The position numbers and the translations under genes are program-made. This document shows positions 41,560 through 50,692 of a stretch of DNA of 64,000 nucleotides, one piece after another. Within the stretch, counting starts at the first letter, position 1, and each line of letters opens with the position of its first letter. The DNA comes from Prochlorococcus marinus str. AS9601 (GTDB lineage: Bacteria > Cyanobacteriota > Cyanobacteriia > PCC-6307 > Cyanobiaceae). Below the pieces are notes generated by a model. The model ran no database searches, was not told the DNA's origin, and saw only the letters and a list, made by a program, of their open reading frames with translations. The stretch covers positions 992,001-1,056,000 of the forward strand of contig NC_008816.1 of assembly GCF_000015645.1 (NCBI RefSeq), read 5' to 3'.

Positions 41560-41576
41560 TTTACTAGATGGTTATA

Positions 41577-41894
41577 TTACTCAACTTTAAATGGATCAAT
41601 TATTTCTGCATTAGGAAATTCGAATTCCCCCACAGCAACAAACTCTAAACGAAGCTTTAAGAAAGTTATAAATTTTTTATCAGTCGATAAAACAACTGCT
41701 GGGGTAGATGGAATTTTTGCTTTTAGATCAGCAAATTGGGTAGTTTGTAAAAATGATGGATTTTTTAAGAGCCAAAAATCTATTTCTTTATTATTTTCTT
41801 TATAATTCCTCATCCTCTCTTTCAAAATTTCATCAAGTGGTTCTTCAACTGTTAAAAACTTTTCACTTGCGGCGACGAAAAAATATGTTGTCAT
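41577..41894 (-). CDS. MgPME-cyclase complex family protein (DUF2488)
   Basis: A 105-residue conserved cyanobacterial and plastid protein. The pattern TTYFFVAASEKFLTVEEPLDEIL at the N-terminus, IDFWLLKNPSFL in the middle and STDKKFITFLKLRLEFV late are characteristic (quoted in part). Homologues have been linked to the Mg-protoporphyrin IX monomethyl ester cyclase complex of chlorophyll synthesis, but their role is not defined. Follows pdxJ by 8 bp. Confidence 0.82.
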   Translation of the reverse strand: MTTYFFVAASEKFLTVEEPLDEILKERMRNYKENNKEIDFWLLKNPSFLQTTQFADLKAKIPSTPAVVLSTDKKFITFLKLRLEFVAVGEFEFPNAEIIDPFKVE

Positions 41895-41902
41895 TTTGAA
41901 AA

Positions 41903-42619
41903 TTAATTTAATGTAATGAGGGACTTCATTTCACGTACAGACTTTTCTAATCCAATCGCTAAAGCCCTTGCAACAATACTATGACCTATGTTTAACTCGT
42001 TCATATTGTTAATTGATGCAATTTTCCTAACATTATTATAGTTAAGGCCATGACCAGCATTAACAACTAATCCGAGGTCATTTGCTATGTGAGTAGACTC
42101 TATGATCCTTTGGAGCTCTTTATGCTGGTTAGATCCTGATAGTTCAGCATATTTTCCAGTATGTAATTCTATAAAATCAAAGCCTATTTCTTTGGAATAA
42201 TTTATCTGTTCACTAAGAGGATCAATAAATGCACTTACCTCTATATTTGAATCTTTTAAACTACCAACTGCCTTCTTAAGGTATTGCACATTACTTTTTA
42301 AATCCAATCCGCCTTCAGTAGTAACTTCCTCTCTTTTCTCAGGTACAAGCGTTACATAATCGGGAAGAATTTTTTTGGCAATTTCTAACATTTCTTTTGT
42401 AGCAGCCATCTCTAAGTTGAGTTTTGTTTTTATAGTCTCTTTCAGAAGGAATACGTCCCTATCTTGTATATGTCTTCTATCTTCTCTTAGATGCACTGTT
42501 ATGGAATCTGCCCCTCCTAATTCAGCTAAAAAAGCAAATTGGACAGGGTCAGGCTCGACAGTTTTCCTTGCTTGCCTTACATTCGCAATATGATCAATGT
42601 TTACTCCTAAAGTAGCCAT
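41903..42619 (-). CDS. pdxJ: Pyridoxine 5'-phosphate synthase
   Basis: Condenses 1-deoxyxylulose 5-phosphate with aminoacetone phosphate to make vitamin B6. A 238-residue TIM barrel starting LGVNIDHIANVRQAR, with the HLREDRRHIQDRD active-site loop at about 44-56, TLVPEKREEVTTEGG, and late NAGHGLNY and NIGHSIVARAL phosphate-binding motifs. Normal length; ATG start. First of a short minus-strand run leading to recC. Confidence 0.97.
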   Translation of the reverse strand: MATLGVNIDHIANVRQARKTVEPDPVQFAFLAELGGADSITVHLREDRRHIQDRDVFLLKETIKTKLNLEMAATKEMLEIAKKILPDYVTLVPEKREEVTTEGGLDLKSNVQYLKKAVGSLKDSNIEVSAFIDPLSEQINYSKEIGFDFIELHTGKYAELSGSNQHKELQRIIESTHIANDLGLVVNAGHGLNYNNVRKIASINNMNELNIGHSIVARALAIGLEKSVREMKSLITLN

Positions 42620-42719
42620 AATTTTGTAAATCTTAGTTTCTAGACAATCTAGTAACCGCCCAATAATAGCTAATAAAAAAAGGCAAAGACTTAAATTATT
42701 AATATATAGTAAATAGAAC

Positions 42720-43394
42720 TTGAAGAAGAATTCATTAAATATTTGGCATAAAATAAACCCTTTATTGGGATTTATTGCAATGTTTGTTACTCAGGACGTT
42801 GTTTTGAGATTCTTTTTTAGAAAAAAGAAAATATTAAAAAATGGTTTTTCGATTCCCATAAATTCCTCTATTATTTTGGCTCCAACCCACAGATCAAGAT
42901 GGGACGGCTTAATACTCACCATGGCAATTGGTAGAAGGGTAACAAAAAAGGATTGTAGATTTATGGTTACTAATTCCGAAATGAGAGGAATACAAGGTTG
43001 GTTTTTAAAAAGACTTGGATGTTTTTCAATAAATCAATTATCGCCATCTCTCTCAGCTTTAAGATATGCGATTGATCTTATAGAAAAAGGTGAACAACTA
43101 GTAGTTTTCCCTGAAGGAAAGATCAATAGATATGGGAAAAAATTAGTTCTCAAAGAAGGACTATATAGATTAGCTAGATTAGCTACAAAAAAAACAACCT
43201 CTATTACTATTATTCCAATTGGAATTGCTTACAGCAAAATACCTCCGAACTTTAGGGGCGAATTTTGTTTATCCTTTGGAAAACCAATATCAATTAATGA
43301 TTACTCAAACTTTAACATCAAGGACTTTAATAAATTTCTAAATAAAAAAATGATTCAAGAGGAAGAAAAAGCATTAAAAAATGTAGGTAGATGA
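42720..43394 (+). CDS. 1-acyl-sn-glycerol-3-phosphate acyltransferase-like protein (PlsC family)
   Basis: A 224-residue PlsC-type acyltransferase. The catalytic HX4D motif is THRSRWDG (H57, D62), motif III is VFPEGKINR and the IIPIGIAY segment is motif IV. One hydrophobic segment near residues 12-32 may anchor it. The listed start is TTG at 42720; the next ATG (42780) would cut part of the anchor, so TTG is preferred. Divergent from pdxJ. Confidence 0.85.
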   Translation: MKKNSLNIWHKINPLLGFIAMFVTQDVVLRFFFRKKKILKNGFSIPINSSIILAPTHRSRWDGLILTMAIGRRVTKKDCRFMVTNSEMRGIQGWFLKRLGCFSINQLSPSLSALRYAIDLIEKGEQLVVFPEGKINRYGKKLVLKEGLYRLARLATKKTTSITIIPIGIAYSKIPPNFRGEFCLSFGKPISINDYSNFNIKDFNKFLNKKMIQEEEKALKNVGR

Positions 43395-43425
43395 ATCTGC
43401 AATAAGTTACTATGAACTTTAATAA

Positions 43426-43953
43426 TTGAAAAAGAAGATGAAATTCTTAAAATTAATTCCAATTTTATTTATATTTTTTGGAAATATTCCTTACAAAAAT
43501 GAAGTTCGTGCAGAAATAAAGAATCCAAAAGACTTCAGAGTACTCTCAAATGAGAGTAAAAAGCTTTCCATCTCAAACGTGAGGTATTTTATAAAAGAAG
43601 GTGATAAATATATTAAGAACGGGGATTTTGAAAAAGCAAAGGATTTTTATTTAGACGCTAGAAAATTAGCAAAGCAACTTGCGTCTTTTTATTCTGATCT
43701 AAATTCATCGTTCAAAGGAATTGATGCGAGAATACCAAATGAAATGCAAAGGAAAGGTAAGCAAACATTACAAATTTTGGCACAATCAAATGAGAGATTA
43801 GCCTCTTTGTATATAAAAACTGAAAAGCCTGAGGTTGCAGTACCCTTACTCGTTGAAACAATTAGAATAATGTCACCTACAAGCCCTGAAGGTAAAGAAG
43901 CTTATGAAAGATTGATCCAACTAGGTTTTGTTGAGACAAATTATAAAGGTTAA
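43426..43953 (+). CDS. Exported helical protein of unknown function
   Basis: A 175-residue protein with a signal peptide (KFLKLIPILFIFFGNIPY) ending near residue 30. The mature part is helical with a TPR-like pair at about 58-82 (GDKYIKNGDFEKAKDFYLDARKLA, split) and again near the C-terminus, so a small TPR protein is likely. The listed start is TTG at 43426; an ATG four codons later (43438) is at least as likely. Leads a run with bolA and grxD. Confidence 0.7.
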   Translation: MKKKMKFLKLIPILFIFFGNIPYKNEVRAEIKNPKDFRVLSNESKKLSISNVRYFIKEGDKYIKNGDFEKAKDFYLDARKLAKQLASFYSDLNSSFKGIDARIPNEMQRKGKQTLQILAQSNERLASLYIKTEKPEVAVPLLVETIRIMSPTSPEGKEAYERLIQLGFVETNYKG

Positions 43954-43965
43954 TTTTAATTTACT

Positions 43966-44196
43966 ATGATTACAAAAACAGAAGTTATCAAATTAATCAC
44001 TAAAAAAATACCAAGTTCCCAAGTTTTTGTTGAAAACCTCAAGGGAAATGATCATTTGCAAGTAACTGTAATTGCATCTGAATTTAATGGATTATCATTA
44101 GTTAAACAACACCAGCTAGTATATTCTGCTTTGAAGGAAGAATTAGCTTCAGAGGCTATCCATGCACTGGCATTAAAAACAGAAACTCCAAATTGA
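43966..44196 (+). CDS. bolA: BolA-family protein
   Basis: A 76-residue BolA fold: KLITKKIPSSQVFVENLKG at the start, the loop GNDHLQVTVIASEF and the family signature SLVKQHQLVYSALKEEL with its conserved His. BolA proteins form a [2Fe-2S]-bridged complex with monothiol glutaredoxins, and the gene lies 3 bp upstream of exactly such a gene. This conserved pairing supports an iron-sulfur trafficking or sensing role. Confidence 0.93.
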   Translation: MITKTEVIKLITKKIPSSQVFVENLKGNDHLQVTVIASEFNGLSLVKQHQLVYSALKEELASEAIHALALKTETPN

Positions 44197-44199
44197 ATT

Positions 44200-44523
44200 A
44201 TGGACAACTCAACAAAAGATAAAATACAAAAACTGATCGATTCTAATCCAGTGATGGTTTTCATGAAAGGGACAAAATTAATGCCTCAATGCGGTTTTTC
44301 CAACAATGTAGTTCAAATACTAAATTCTTTAGGGGTAGAATTTGGTACGTTTGATGTTTTAAGTGATTTCGCTATAAGAGAAGGTATTAAAGAATATTCA
44401 GATTGGCCAACAATTCCTCAAGTTTACTTAAAAGGAGAATTTCTTGGTGGATCAGACATCCTTATTGAGATGTACAACTCTGGATCTCTTAAAGAAAAAA
44501 TAGAAATTGAACTAGCGTCTTAA
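44200..44523 (+). CDS. grxD: Monothiol glutaredoxin (CGFS type)
   Basis: A 107-residue glutaredoxin with the CGFS active site (C31 in MPQCGFSN), the glutathione-binding [19 protein letters not shown] block and a C-terminal helix. CGFS glutaredoxins bind and pass on [2Fe-2S] clusters. Cotranscribed with bolA (3-bp gap), its expected partner. ATG start. Confidence 0.96.
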   Translation: MDNSTKDKIQKLIDSNPVMVFMKGTKLMPQCGFSNNVVQILNSLGVEFGTFDVLSDFAIREGIKEYSDWPTIPQVYLKGEFLGGSDILIEMYNSGSLKEKIEIELAS

Positions 44524-44571
44524 GATAATTAGTGAGTATAAATACTGTATTGGTTAATAAAAATTAATATT

Positions 44572-44841
44572 TTAAATACTTTTTTTATCAAAAAAACCTT
44601 TATTTCCATCTCCATCTGGATCAATAAAACTTGACGGATCTAAAATCCATCTTTCAATTAATCTCTCCAATTTCTCTTGATCCTTTTGCTCTAAACTACT
44701 GCAATTCCTCAATGCTTGGAGATAACCATCACTATATAATTTAAGATCAGATGGCGTATGAAAACGAGTGACTAAGTCCTGGCAACTATCGCAAATTGAC
44801 TGAAAATGACGAATTGCTTTGGGGTTTTCAAATGATGTCAT
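44572..44841 (-). CDS. Conserved cyanobacterial protein (DUF6761 type)
   Basis: An 89-residue soluble helical protein. Landmarks are AIRHFQSICDSCQDLVTRFH, LKLYSDGYLQALRNC and the late ERWILDPSSFIDPDGD. It is widespread in cyanobacteria but has no known function. The C-terminal DPDGDGNKG looks calcium-loop-like but lacks the flanking helices of an EF-hand. Monocistronic and convergent with grxD. Confidence 0.8.
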   Translation of the reverse strand: MTSFENPKAIRHFQSICDSCQDLVTRFHTPSDLKLYSDGYLQALRNCSSLEQKDQEKLERLIERWILDPSSFIDPDGDGNKGFFDKKSI

Positions 44842-44927
44842 AATTCGATAAATTCTGATTTTTATTTTGCATTTGTTATACCTTATTAAGAACGATCAAA
44901 AATTGCCTGGCCAAACAGTAATTAAGA

Positions 44928-45665
44928 ATGCAATCAACTGAGCAAATCTTAGCTTCAACTCCTGGCAGTTCACAATTGCCTACGAGCTCTCAGACCCCAT
45001 CAAGAGTTCTAGTTGTTGAACCTCACCCCACACTTAGAACAGTACTTGTGCAAAGGCTTCGCCAAGATGGCCATCTAGCTGCAGCAGTAGGTACAGCTGC
45101 AGAAGCTATTGACTTATGCAGAGAACAATCACCTGACTTATTAGTTAGCGCAGAAATCCTGGAGAATAATACTGCAATGAGACTAGCTCAACAACTGGGA
45201 TCCTCTGTCATAGTTTTAACTGCAAGATCAGGTGTTGAAGCATTAGTAAATCTATTAGATGAGGGGGCAGATGATGTACTCAGAAAACCTTTTGGGCTTG
45301 AAGAGCTTGCAGCACGATGCAGAACACTCCTAAAAAGGGGAAGGATAGGATTACAAGAAAAAGTTGAGGTTGGACCTTTAGAGGTTCATCTTCTTTTAAG
45401 ACAAGTTACTCTTAGCGAAAAGCCCGTAGAATTAAGCCCTAGGGAGTTTGCACTGCTTTGCGCTCTTCTAATGCCGCCGGGAATGGTAAGGAGTCGTCAA
45501 GAGCTCTTAAGGATGGCCTGGCCGCCCTTCAGTGGTGGCCCAAGGTCTGTAGATACTCAGGTATTAACTTTGCGTAGAAAATTAGAACAAGCTGGATTGG
45601 GAGAAGGTGGGGGAATAACCACTGTTAGACAACAAGGTTATAGATTCAGCATTGATAATATTTAA
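44928..45665 (+). CDS. OmpR-type response regulator with a degenerate receiver domain
   Basis: A 245-residue regulator. After a 25-residue Ser/Thr/Pro-rich start the receiver begins RVLVVEPHP, where the usual acidic pair is reduced to Glu31 followed by Pro. The phospho-acceptor position has Ala75 (PDLLVSAEIL) instead of Asp. The conserved Lys is kept in VLRKPF. The winged-helix DNA-binding domain is complete (LSPREFALLCALL, RSVDTQVLTLRRKLE, TTVRQQGYRF). Phosphorylation as in ordinary response regulators is therefore unlikely. The coding DNA is clearly richer in G+C than its neighbours. It could be an NblR-like or other picocyanobacterial orphan regulator; I cannot say which. Confidence 0.88.
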   Translation: MQSTEQILASTPGSSQLPTSSQTPSRVLVVEPHPTLRTVLVQRLRQDGHLAAAVGTAAEAIDLCREQSPDLLVSAEILENNTAMRLAQQLGSSVIVLTARSGVEALVNLLDEGADDVLRKPFGLEELAARCRTLLKRGRIGLQEKVEVGPLEVHLLLRQVTLSEKPVELSPREFALLCALLMPPGMVRSRQELLRMAWPPFSGGPRSVDTQVLTLRRKLEQAGLGEGGGITTVRQQGYRFSIDNI

Positions 45666-46168
45666 TTTAGAAAAGCAAAAAGTTCACCAATAATCATAAA
45701 AACTGATAGTAACGTGAGTAATTTATATGTCCATAGTGGTGATATGTAAGATATTTCATTAATAGAAATCCCAGTATTGCTGGAAACAATTAATAAAAAT
45801 TTTTCAAAGTTTTCAACTCTTTGTGGGACAAGAAAATTTTCACCTTGAAAAGTATTAAAGTAATAAACTTTACTACCCTGACTGGTTGGCAAAGATTTGA
45901 TTAATTTAATATCTTTCCAAGAAATCTCCCAATTTTTTTTTCCTAAGAATTTAGAAATAAAGCTACTTTTATATGAAATTTTATTACTACAAGTTTCAAC
46001 ATAATCACTAGTGATATTGATTATCAAATAAAGTCCTATGATAAAAATTATAATAGAGGGGATTTTTAGTTTTTCGATTGAAATAAATGGTAAAGGAATT
46101 GTAAGCGCTAAATAAAGAGAAATTAACGAACTTTTCACAAAAATAAGAGTTTTAAATTTTTCTATCAT
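45662..46168 (-). CDS. Membrane protein of unknown function (PH-like central domain)
   Basis: 168 residues with two membrane helices near the N-terminus (about 10-50), a polar central part (WEISWKDIKLIKSLPTSQGS, then YYFNTFQGENFLVPQ) that resembles a small PH-like beta domain, and a last membrane helix at the C-terminus (LLTLLSVFMIIGELFAF). No catalytic motif. It overlaps the response regulator gene by 4 bp at the 3' ends and follows crtH by 16 bp. Confidence 0.7.
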   Translation of the reverse strand: MIEKFKTLIFVKSSLISLYLALTIPLPFISIEKLKIPSIIIFIIGLYLIINITSDYVETCSNKISYKSSFISKFLGKKNWEISWKDIKLIKSLPTSQGSKVYYFNTFQGENFLVPQRVENFEKFLLIVSSNTGISINEISYISPLWTYKLLTLLSVFMIIGELFAFLN

Positions 46169-46184
46169 TTCAGAAGGAATCCTT

Positions 46185-47729
46185 TTAATCGGGCAATTTA
46201 AAACTGTTTATGTTTAACTTTGCACCTATTTTGTGAGCGCATGCGTATCCACTAAAAGCAACTGCATTTAGGCCTTGGCCAGGGAAGCAAGAATCCCCTA
46301 CACAATATAGGTTTTGAATTTTTGTAGTGTTGAAAGGCATTGGCAAAAGTCCAAGCAACTTTTTACTGGGAATTGGCCCATAACTACCTTCATATCTTCC
46401 AAGAAACTTTTTATGAGTTTTGGGAGTACCAATTTCTTTGTGATCAATATTTTGTTCAAGATTAGGAAGAATAGTTGATATTTTTTCAACAAGAAAAGAA
46501 AAATATTTTTCTTTCTTTTGCATATATTCTTTCCTTGATAGGCCTTCCCATTCACTCATCAATGAAGGAGTAAATGCATGTAAAATATGTTTACCTTCTG
46601 GAGCCAAAGACGAGTCAAGCAAAGTAGGTATAGAAACAAAAATAACTCCCTTTTCGCTTTCTAATTCATCCCAATTTTCAACGATTATATGATGACAATT
46701 AAAATTATCTGGTATTAGATTTTTTTCTACTCCAAGGTGAATCGAAACAAAAGAAGGTGAGGGTTTATAAGTTTCTGACCACTTATATTCACTTTTTGGC
46801 ACGTTTTTACTAGAAATTAATCCTTTAGTATTATCTTTTAATCCAAATGTATCCCATCTAGTGGAGTTGGATACAATAATATCTGAATATATTTCTTCCC
46901 CATTTGAGAGCTTAACTCCTACCGCTTTATCATCCTTTAAGAGGATTTCAGTCACATTGGCTTTATATCTAACTTTTCCTCCTAATTTTTCAATCCCAGA
47001 AACAAACTTCTCTGCTATCGTTCCAACTCCCCCTTTTGGATAATTTATCCCCCCCGCATGCCTATCTGTAAATACCATTCCCGCATTAATCATAGGGGTT
47101 TTTAGAGCTGGCATTACAGACCAACAAAAACATTCGATATCAATAAATTTTAAAAGTTCTGGATCTTTTATAAACTTTCTCGCAACATCTCCTGCATTTG
47201 CAGGTAGCCATCTAGCTAACCCTAAACAGGATAATGGAGATTTAAAGAAAACTTTAAAAAGATAATTTGGATCCTCTATTGATAAAAGAGGCATTGAATC
47301 TAAACATTTAAATACACTTGCACAAGTATCATAGAATTTCTTGATACCTTTTTTTTCCTTGGGAAAAATAGCTGATAATTTGCTTATAAATTGCTCATAA
47401 TTTTTATCTACAGAAATATTTAAGTTATTTGGCAAGTGATATTCCAGTTGAACAGGATCGGGAATAGTTTCGCATTTTTCATTCACATCTTTCAAAGCAC
47501 GAGTTAATAAATTGGTATAACCTTTCTCTCCAAATCCAAAAATCATTGAAGCCCCGACGTCAAAGGTATAGCCTTTTCTCTTAAATGAGCCTCCACTCCC
47601 GCCTGGAATAATATATTTTTCAAGAACTAATACTTGAGCTCCCTTAGCCGCCAATTGTGAAGCAGTTACTAATCCTCCAATTCCTGAGCCAATAATAATT
47701 GCATCGAAGTTTTCCTTATTTAATTCCAT
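46185..47729 (-). CDS. crtH: Carotenoid isomerase (prolycopene isomerase)
   Basis: FAD-dependent isomerase that converts poly-cis-lycopene to all-trans-lycopene in carotenoid synthesis. The dinucleotide-binding fold is IIGSGIGGLVTASQLAAKGA (about 12-31), followed by VLEKYIIPGGSGGSF and YTFDVGASMIFGF. The C-terminal FAD motif is YCVGDSCFPGQGLNAVAFSG. 514 residues is normal for CrtH. Other phytoene desaturase-like enzymes are less likely given the PGQG block. Confidence 0.93.
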   Translation of the reverse strand: MELNKENFDAIIIGSGIGGLVTASQLAAKGAQVLVLEKYIIPGGSGGSFKRKGYTFDVGASMIFGFGEKGYTNLLTRALKDVNEKCETIPDPVQLEYHLPNNLNISVDKNYEQFISKLSAIFPKEKKGIKKFYDTCASVFKCLDSMPLLSIEDPNYLFKVFFKSPLSCLGLARWLPANAGDVARKFIKDPELLKFIDIECFCWSVMPALKTPMINAGMVFTDRHAGGINYPKGGVGTIAEKFVSGIEKLGGKVRYKANVTEILLKDDKAVGVKLSNGEEIYSDIIVSNSTRWDTFGLKDNTKGLISSKNVPKSEYKWSETYKPSPSFVSIHLGVEKNLIPDNFNCHHIIVENWDELESEKGVIFVSIPTLLDSSLAPEGKHILHAFTPSLMSEWEGLSRKEYMQKKEKYFSFLVEKISTILPNLEQNIDHKEIGTPKTHKKFLGRYEGSYGPIPSKKLLGLLPMPFNTTKIQNLYCVGDSCFPGQGLNAVAFSGYACAHKIGAKLNINSFKLPD

Positions 47730-47753
47730 TTTTTGGATCTTTGATAATTAATC

Positions 47754-49166
47754 TTAGTAAATTTTGCTAAGTAAGTGGTCTTTATCAAAACAAGAATCTA
47801 GTTGATTTTTAAAGTCATTCAAGGCTTCTGTAGATCTTTCTTGATAAGCTTTGTACCTTAATCTTTTATCTTTTATTCTTTTAATTAGCTCTGGAACTAA
47901 ACCAAATGAAGCGGGCATTGGTTGGAATTTATTCTTTTGCTGATTAGATAATATTTGATTTTTGTTACTGATAAAATTCATTAGAGAACCAATCATTGAT
48001 TGATCAGGGAAACTTACTGTTTTTTTACCCTTAGCTAATAAGGATGCATTTATTCCTGCAAGCAAGCCCCCTGCTGCTGCTGCTGCATAACCTTCGGTAC
48101 CCGTTATTTGGCCTGCAGCAAAAAGGTTTTCTCTTTTCAAAAATTGTAATGTCGGTAAAAGTAATTTTGGAGATTCTAAAAAAGTATTTCTATGCATTAC
48201 TCCAAAACGTACAAACTCAGCCTTTTCTAAACCAGGAATCAACCTAAATATTCTTTTTTGCTCAGACCATTTGAGGTTAGTTTGAAAACCTACCATATTT
48301 AGCAATTTTCCTTCTAAATCTTCTTTCCTTAATTGGACAACTGCATGAGGTCGCTTTTTTAATCTATTTTCCCTATCAAATAAATCTCCCCATTTTGGAT
48401 TCCACAAACCAATTGATTTTAGTGGTCCGTACCTCATTGTATCAACTCCTCTTCTAGCAATTTCTTCAATTGGTAAACAAGCTTCAAAGAAATTAGCTGA
48501 TTCTTTCTCAAAGTCTTTTAAATTAACTTGTTCACCTTTTATTAGTTCATTTCTGAAATTGATATAATCATTTTTTCCCATAGGGCAATTAAAATATGCA
48601 GGATCTCCTTTGTCATATCTACTAGCTTTAAATACAATCTCTTGATCAATAGTATCTCCATAAATAATAGGACTAGCGGCATCAAAAAAATGACACGCAT
48701 CTATACCTGTAAAAGCTTGAATTTTATAGGATAATTCATCTGCAGTTAATGGACCAGTTGCAAGGATAGTTATATTTTCTTTGCTTGGCAAATCTAATTG
48801 TTCAAATCTCTTAATTTCAATTAAAGGATGATTAGATAAAGCTTCAGTCAAAGCAATACTGAATTTAGATCTATCAACCGCCAAAGCGCCTCCAGCTGGA
48901 ACAGCAAATTTATCTGCTGTTTGAACTATCAATGAATTAAAAATTCTAAGTTCTTTTTGTAATAAACCGGCAGCTCTATCAGGGCTTAGAGCTCCAAAGC
49001 TATTACTACAAACCAATTCTCCAAATTCACTTGTATGATGAGCTGGAGTTGATTTAATAGGCCTCATCTCAACTAATTTAACTGGAACACCAGAACTTGC
49101 AACTTGCCAAGCTGCTTCTGATCCTGCGAGACCAGCTCCAATAATTATTACTTGTTTATATGACAA
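47754..49166 (-). CDS. trmFO: Methylenetetrahydrofolate-tRNA (uracil-5-)-methyltransferase TrmFO
   Basis: Folate- and FAD-dependent enzyme that makes m5U54 in the tRNA T-loop. The FAD fold opens [20 protein letters not shown], with [14 protein letters not shown] and [20 protein letters not shown] next. The catalytic Cys is in the NCPMGKNDY block, and [23 protein letters not shown] ends the second flavin motif (quoted in part). 470 residues. psbY follows upstream on the same strand. Confidence 0.96.
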
Positions 49167-49172
49167 ATTGGA

Positions 49173-49289
49173 TTAATCCTTGCCCAAAAAGTCCCTATTG
49201 AATTGCTCTCTTGCTGGTTTTTGTATGTTGAATATGACCCAAGCTAAAGCCGCAATAATGGGTGCAAAAACTACGATTGTTCTGAGCAT
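49173..49289 (-). CDS. psbY: Photosystem II protein Y
   Basis: A 38-residue protein starting [20 protein letters not shown], one membrane helix, then a basic tail ending FLGKD. The length and the [11 protein letters not shown] helix fit the short PsbY of picocyanobacteria, a peripheral one-helix subunit of photosystem II. The ATG is at 49289 and the TAA at 49173-49175, only 7 bp from the trmFO start codon. Confidence 0.85.
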
Positions 49290-49466
49290 TTTAGAAATCT
49301 TATTATTTATTAGATTATTTTAACTTTTAACTGTAAATTTAGAGAGAAATTTTAATTTTTTATTTCATTAGTTAAGAATTGTTTTTCTATTGTTCAACTT
49401 GAGATAAAAAGTTGTTTTTTTTACCTTAAAAAGGGATAATTTCATATGTACTCAATTTTACAAAAT

Positions 49467-49538
49467 GGGTCGCTAGCTCAGCGGTAGAGCATCCGGCTTT
49501 TAACCGGCTGGTCCTGAGTTCGAATCTCAGGCGACCCA
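49467..49538 (+). tRNA. tRNA-Lys (anticodon UUU)
   Basis: A complete 72-nt cloverleaf. The acceptor arms GGGTCGC and GCGACCC pair fully with discriminator A. The D-loop is AGCTCAGCGGTAGAGC, the anticodon loop is CTTTTAA reading TTT, and the T-loop is GTTCGAATC. CCA is not encoded. Confidence 0.97.
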
Positions 49539-49561
49539 CATTTTTAATTGAGTTCATCTTT

Positions 49562-49759
49562 TTAAAAGTAAAAGACAATAGATCTTAAATTTTGATTATT
49601 TCTTAATTGAGATATGTTGCTTTTTAATGATCTCGAGATAAATTTCAAGCAAATTCGTGGATAAACAAATCTAGGATGTACATTAGGGTTCTCAAAATAT
49701 AAAGCATTTTTAAAACTCATAAAGCTGTGAAGAAAATACAGAATACTATTTATTTTCAT
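49562..49759 (-). CDS. Doubtful small basic protein
   Basis: An open frame of 65 codons from the ATG at 49759 encodes a basic, aromatic-rich peptide (KINSILYFLHSFMSF at the start, SIVFYF at the end). No motif, signal or good ribosome binding site is seen. It is the only frame of any size in the roughly 440 bp between tRNA-Lys and the hli gene, and could be a chance opening in A+T-rich DNA. Confidence 0.3.
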   Translation of the reverse strand: MKINSILYFLHSFMSFKNALYFENPNVHPRFVYPRICLKFISRSLKSNISQLRNNQNLRSIVFYF

Positions 49760-49834
49760 TAATAACTTCAATTAACTTATTACGAAAATATTAAAATTCT
49801 TTTTTTTCAATGATTACTGGACAAACCAAATAAA

Positions 49835-49865
49835 TTGACACGTTTTTGCAACAAGAATGTAAAAT
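49835..49865 (+). promoter_or_regulatory. Candidate promoter upstream of hli
   Basis: TTGACA at 49835-49840 and TAAAAT at 49860-49865 are 19 bp apart, slightly long for a sigma-70 promoter. They lie about 110 bp upstream of the hli start codon, leaving room for a leader. A weak call based on spacing only. Confidence 0.3.
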
Positions 49866-49975
49866 CTAGGCATAATTTTTGCTTAATATTGAAATCTCTC
49901 AAAAAAACTAAAAAATTACTTTACAAAGCTTAATATACCTGTTACAATAATTCATATACATTTTACATTTTTATC

Positions 49976-50083
49976 ATGACACCTGAAGCAGAACGTTTTA
50001 ATGGTTGGGCAGCAATGTTAGGTTTCGTTGCAGCAGTAGGCGCATATGTAACTACTGGACAAATCATACCTGGTTGGTTTTAA
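49976..50083 (+). CDS. hli: High-light-inducible protein (Hli)
   Basis: A 35-residue one-helix protein starting MTPEAERFNGWAAMLGFVAA. The ERFNGWAAMLGF block is the chlorophyll-binding motif of the Hli family (Glu, Asn and Arg pattern ExxNGR/W), and it ends with TTGQIIPGWF, the usual Prochlorococcus tail. Hli proteins bind chlorophyll and carotenoid and protect photosystem II from excess light. It stands alone, about 440 bp downstream of tRNA-Lys. Confidence 0.93.
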   Translation: MTPEAERFNGWAAMLGFVAAVGAYVTTGQIIPGWF

Positions 50084-50418
50084 ATTCTATTCATAAAGAA
50101 TTTAGAAATATCAATTATTAGCATCAATTATTTGATCTATCCTAATTGAATTACCAAAAACTAATTTTCTTCAAGTTATTTACGAATCATAATTTTACTT
50201 TGATTCCAAATGCTTGAAGATTTTTTTTTCAAATTTATACTATTTAATATTTAATTCATACTCAAGGAAAACTAGCTTATAGTCAAAAAAACTAACAAAA
50301 GGCTGTTTTACCTTTTTACATTTTTTGGTACTGATATTAGATTAAGGTTTATTTGGCTGAAAAGTTCCCTGTTTTTTCAGGTATGTATAATTCGACTTTT
50401 TTTAATATATTTACTAAC
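50084..50418. other. Gene-free A+T-rich stretch
   Basis: 335 bp with no frame longer than a few dozen codons, no convincing hairpin and no repeat that I could see. It separates the hli gene from a tiny zinc-ribbon gene on the other strand. Confidence 0.6.
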
Positions 50419-50544
50419 TCATAGTTTTTTTTCTATATTGTCCAAACATGTAGAACATAATAAGTGTCCTTTTTTACTCCAAAAAGTTTTTGTTGATCTT
50501 TCTATATCCTTTCTACATATCAAACATTTAAAAATTGGAGTCAT
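50419..50544 (-). CDS. Tiny zinc-ribbon-like protein
   Basis: A 41-residue protein starting MTPIFKCLICRKDIERSTK and later GHLLCSTCLDN. The two CxxC pairs 20 residues apart form a plausible four-cysteine zinc site. This coding pattern is unlikely by chance in such A+T-rich DNA, which argues for a real gene. Function unknown. ATG at 50544, stop TGA at 50419-50421. Confidence 0.6.
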   Translation of the reverse strand: MTPIFKCLICRKDIERSTKTFWSKKGHLLCSTCLDNIEKKL

Positions 50545-50692
50545 TTAATTATCAATTTCAAAAATAGGTTTCTCTATAAACATTACTGTTTTAAATAAAT
50601 TATATAAATACTAAAATTTAAAGCAACACAAAAAATCAAAAGTATCATTTTTATCTAAAACTTATGATCTTTTGATAATAATTACTTAAATT

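Noticed and set aside
42720-42782. Starting the PlsC-type gene at the ATG at 42780.
   Set aside because: It would remove part of the N-terminal hydrophobic segment; the TTG at 42720 gives a normal-length protein.
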